NCBI GenBank assembly: GCA_049325275.1
Contig: JBMOLU010000046.1
Span: 168,859-232,858 of the forward strand
Origin: CAIQJJ01 sp049325275
GTDB lineage: Bacteria > Chloroflexota > Anaerolineae > Anaerolineales > UBA4823
Length of the DNA: 64,000 bases
Direction: 5' to 3'
A program made the position numbers and the translations under genes. Shown here piece after piece: positions 62,590-64,000 of this stretch (position 1 is its first letter; each line of letters starts with the position of its first letter). The notes under the pieces were generated by a model that was given only the letters and a program-made list of their open reading frames with translations, had not been told where the DNA came from and searched no databases.

Positions 62590-62753
62590 GGCGCAGTCCC
62601 CAGATTGCGTAATTTTGGGTTCGATCCTTGTGGATCGTTCGATGCCCCCAAGTATAGAATCGTTCGCTATTTACCGGCTCAGCCGTGAGGATGATTTGTG
62701 GTCATCTTGGAGAATGAAAGGCAACCGACTTTATAACGATCAGGGTGCACCCC

Positions 62754-62782
62754 TTGACATTTTTATACATACGCACTAGAAT
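62754..62782 (+). promoter_or_regulatory. promoter of the tetR gene
   Basis: TTGACA (62754-62759), 17-bp spacer, TAGAAT (62777-62782). The operator lies over the spacer and -10 box. Confidence 0.7.
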
Positions 62783-62788
62783 GTATAA
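62763..62788. promoter_or_regulatory. TetR/AcrR operator 1
   Basis: Inverted arms TTATACAT and ATGTATAA ten bases apart, 26 bp in all. The site covers the -10 box of the tetR promoter and matches 63435-63460 at 18 of 26 positions. It resembles AcrR-type sites (ACATAC ... GTATGT). Confidence 0.7.
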
Positions 62789-62799
62789 GGATATCGCCA

Positions 62800-63408
62800 A
62801 TGAAACGCACCAAGGAAGAAGCAGCTATCACCCGTGAACAACTACTTGCCAAGGCTCTAAAGGTCTTCAGCAAGAAAGGCTACGCCGCCGCTACGCTCGA
62901 GGATATTGCGCGCGAAGCAGAGGTCACCCGTGGGGCGATCTATTGGCACTTTGGCAGCAAAGCTGAACTTTACAATACCCTGATCCGCGAATATTCCAGC
63001 CGAGGTGCAAACATCATGCAGCAGACGGCATCGGAAGGCGGAACGTTGTCCGACATTTTGCGCAAAGTGTTCGTGCGGCAGCTCCAGGCTGTGGAAGACG
63101 ATACCGCACTGCGAGCGATGATGGAACTGCAATTGTTCCAAACAGGGTTGATCGCTGAGCTGGCGGAAGGACGCCAGCAGCAGATCGAAGCAAGCGCCGG
63201 GTTGGTCGAGATGCTGACAGGGATCATGGAGCAGGGCGCTCAAGAAGGCCTGTTGCGCACAGATGTGCACCCCAAAGAAATGGCGCGGGCGTATCTCGCC
63301 CTCCAGAACGGCCTGATTCACTTGTGGCTCACATCCCCCAACCAGTTTTCGTTGCAGGAAAGCGCCGAATCATTTGCCGATATCCTGATGGCTGGTTTAC
63401 AAAAATAG
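62800..63408 (+). CDS. TetR/AcrR-family repressor
   Basis: 202 aa. HTH: ALKVFSKKGYAAATLEDIA, AEVTRGAIYWHFGSKAELYN. The C-terminal helical ligand domain resembles the AcrR/TtgR type. AAGGAT precedes the ATG by eight bases. It lies 66 bp before the small membrane-protein gene, and both carry the same 26-bp operator, so the repressor probably controls itself and that gene. Confidence 0.92.
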   Translation: MKRTKEEAAITREQLLAKALKVFSKKGYAAATLEDIAREAEVTRGAIYWHFGSKAELYNTLIREYSSRGANIMQQTASEGGTLSDILRKVFVRQLQAVEDDTALRAMMELQLFQTGLIAELAEGRQQQIEASAGLVEMLTGIMEQGAQEGLLRTDVHPKEMARAYLALQNGLIHLWLTSPNQFSLQESAESFADILMAGLQK

Positions 63409-63434
63409 CAATAAAATCGAAATTTTTTTATCGA

Positions 63435-63460
63435 TTTTACATACTTGATAGTACGTAAAA
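63435..63460. promoter_or_regulatory. TetR/AcrR operator 2
   Basis: Arms TTTTACATAC and GTACGTAAAA six bases apart, in the 66-bp gap between tetR and the membrane-protein gene. It aligns with operator 1 without gaps. Confidence 0.65.
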
Positions 63461-63474
63461 AAATGGAGACAAAC

Positions 63475-63672
63475 ATGAGTACCAAACAGATCGTTACCCG
63501 AACCGCAAGCATATTCGCAGGCTTGACTCTCGCTGGAGTCGCCGTTGCGGTTGCAGCGCAGGTTGCTCCGAACAATTTTGCGCAAACCTTGATGATCGCT
63601 TTCGGCAGCGCCATCTTCGGCTCTGGCCTGACCTTTTTCTTGATCCGCATGTCCAGCTTCAACGAACAATGA
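63475..63672 (+). CDS. small two-segment membrane protein
   Basis: 65 aa, not recognised. Two hydrophobic segments are visible (IFAGLTLAGVAVAVAAQV and MIAFGSAIFGSGLTFFLI) with a short Pro-Asn turn between and a polar C-terminus. GGAG lies six bases before the ATG; a TTG at 63445 lies inside the operator. Control by the adjacent TetR suggests a role in membrane stress or transport, but the function is unknown. Confidence 0.7.
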   Translation: MSTKQIVTRTASIFAGLTLAGVAVAVAAQVAPNNFAQTLMIAFGSAIFGSGLTFFLIRMSSFNEQ

Positions 63673-63755
63673 GGCAATAACCCACTCACTTTGCCTGTTC
63701 CTGAACGGGCTTGCTTCGCTCGCTTCCCGGTATTTTCCTGAAAAGAAAGGGAAGT

Positions 63756-63808
63756 GGGGTGTTTTGGGTGAGCTGCAACCTGGTTGCCCGGTTCGCCCAA
63801 AACACCCC
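63756..63808 (+). terminator. hairpin terminator after the small membrane-protein gene
   Basis: Outer arms of 16 bases, GGGGTGTTTTGGGTGA (63756-63771) with 63793-63808, one G-T pair, enclosing a small inner stem GCAACC/GGTTGC. TTCTTTATT follows, so it can act as a terminator for the plus strand and also lies at the end of the convergent gene. Confidence 0.65.
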
Positions 63809-63863
63809 TTCTTTATTGAGAACTTACCAATCCCGGTTTCGTGGTTACGGGATCAGCATGAGA

Positions 63864-64000
63864 CTACGGCGCGGCGTTCCAGAGTTGGAGCAGCAGGTTG
63901 AGCTTGGTCTGGTCGACGGTGCCCCACGTGCCCCAGCCCGATTCGTTCGAACCCGGTTGGTAAGGCGTGGTGTAGAGGCCGCCGGTGTCGCCCGATTCGG
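63864..64000 (-). CDS. C-terminal end of an unidentified protein (partial)
   Basis: The last 44 codons before TAG (63864-63866) on the minus strand read as a Gly/Thr/Trp-rich tail (ESGDTGGLYTTPYQPGSN, GWGTWGTVDQTKLNLLLQLW). The rest lies beyond the window. The composition fits an exported protein, but the family cannot be told. Confidence 0.55.
   Translation of the reverse strand, partial: ESGDTGGLYTTPYQPGSNESGWGTWGTVDQTKLNLLLQLWNAAP

Noticed and set aside
61867..62779. Long plus-strand continuation of the epimerase frame
   Set aside because: It is antisense to the readable kinase/LuxR remnant and has no family resemblance.

Overview
The window reads as a bacterial chromosome segment of mixed saccharolytic and corrinoid/C1 character, most likely from a Chloroflexota bacterium (Anaerolineae/Caldilineae type). 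This is inferred from gene content: solute-binding lipoproteins with Val/Glu/Thr heptad linkers after the lipobox, large GAF/HK/REC hybrid kinases, LacI-controlled sugar uptake, and cupin-type phosphosugar isomerases. No rRNA, tRNA, CRISPR array, transposase or phage gene was seen.

Left part, minus strand (117-20130): a plant-polysaccharide locus. In transcription order it holds a LacI repressor, an Opp/Dpp-type ABC importer (binding protein, two permeases, two ATPases), a GH44 lipoprotein, a small unknown protein, a PKD-GH27 enzyme, a GH43-CBM enzyme, a GH39-F5/8C lipoprotein, and a 1759-aa soluble hybrid kinase whose sensor is a LacI-type sugar-binding domain and which ends in three receivers. 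Substrates are probably xyloglucan or arabinoxylan-like hemicellulose.

Divergently (20379-23039), behind a tandem LacI-type operator, lie a solute-binding-protein homologue with no export signal and a sucrose phosphorylase.

Centre, plus strand (23645-48948): a corrinoid methyltransferase operon (MtaC, MtaB, RamA-type activator, DUF1638) with a long leader. It runs with short gaps into a 20.7-kb array of six signalling genes: a pseudokinase/AAA/GAF/HK/REC giant, a lone receiver, a REC-GAF-HK, a propeller hybrid HK, a REC-PAS-GAF-HK-REC with an in-frame 15-bp minisatellite, and a REC-GAF-PAS-HD-GYP protein. The continuity suggests that methanol (or related methyl donor) metabolism and this array are transcribed or regulated together.

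Right part: a minus-strand operon (48971-55055) of GntR regulator, cupin phosphoglucose isomerase, ROK sugar kinase, long mannose-6-phosphate isomerase, a second cupin isomerase and a cellulase-like hydrolase. Divergent to it is a LacI gene, then a MalE/F/G-type importer and a phosphotriesterase-family hydrolase. After that come two eroded loci (an epimerase with internal deletions and an HK/LuxR deletion fusion), and a TetR gene with a 65-aa membrane protein sharing a common operator. A minus-strand gene of unknown type enters at the right edge.

Several long, nearly perfect hairpins stand between genes, including between binding-protein and permease genes, and probably set differential expression.
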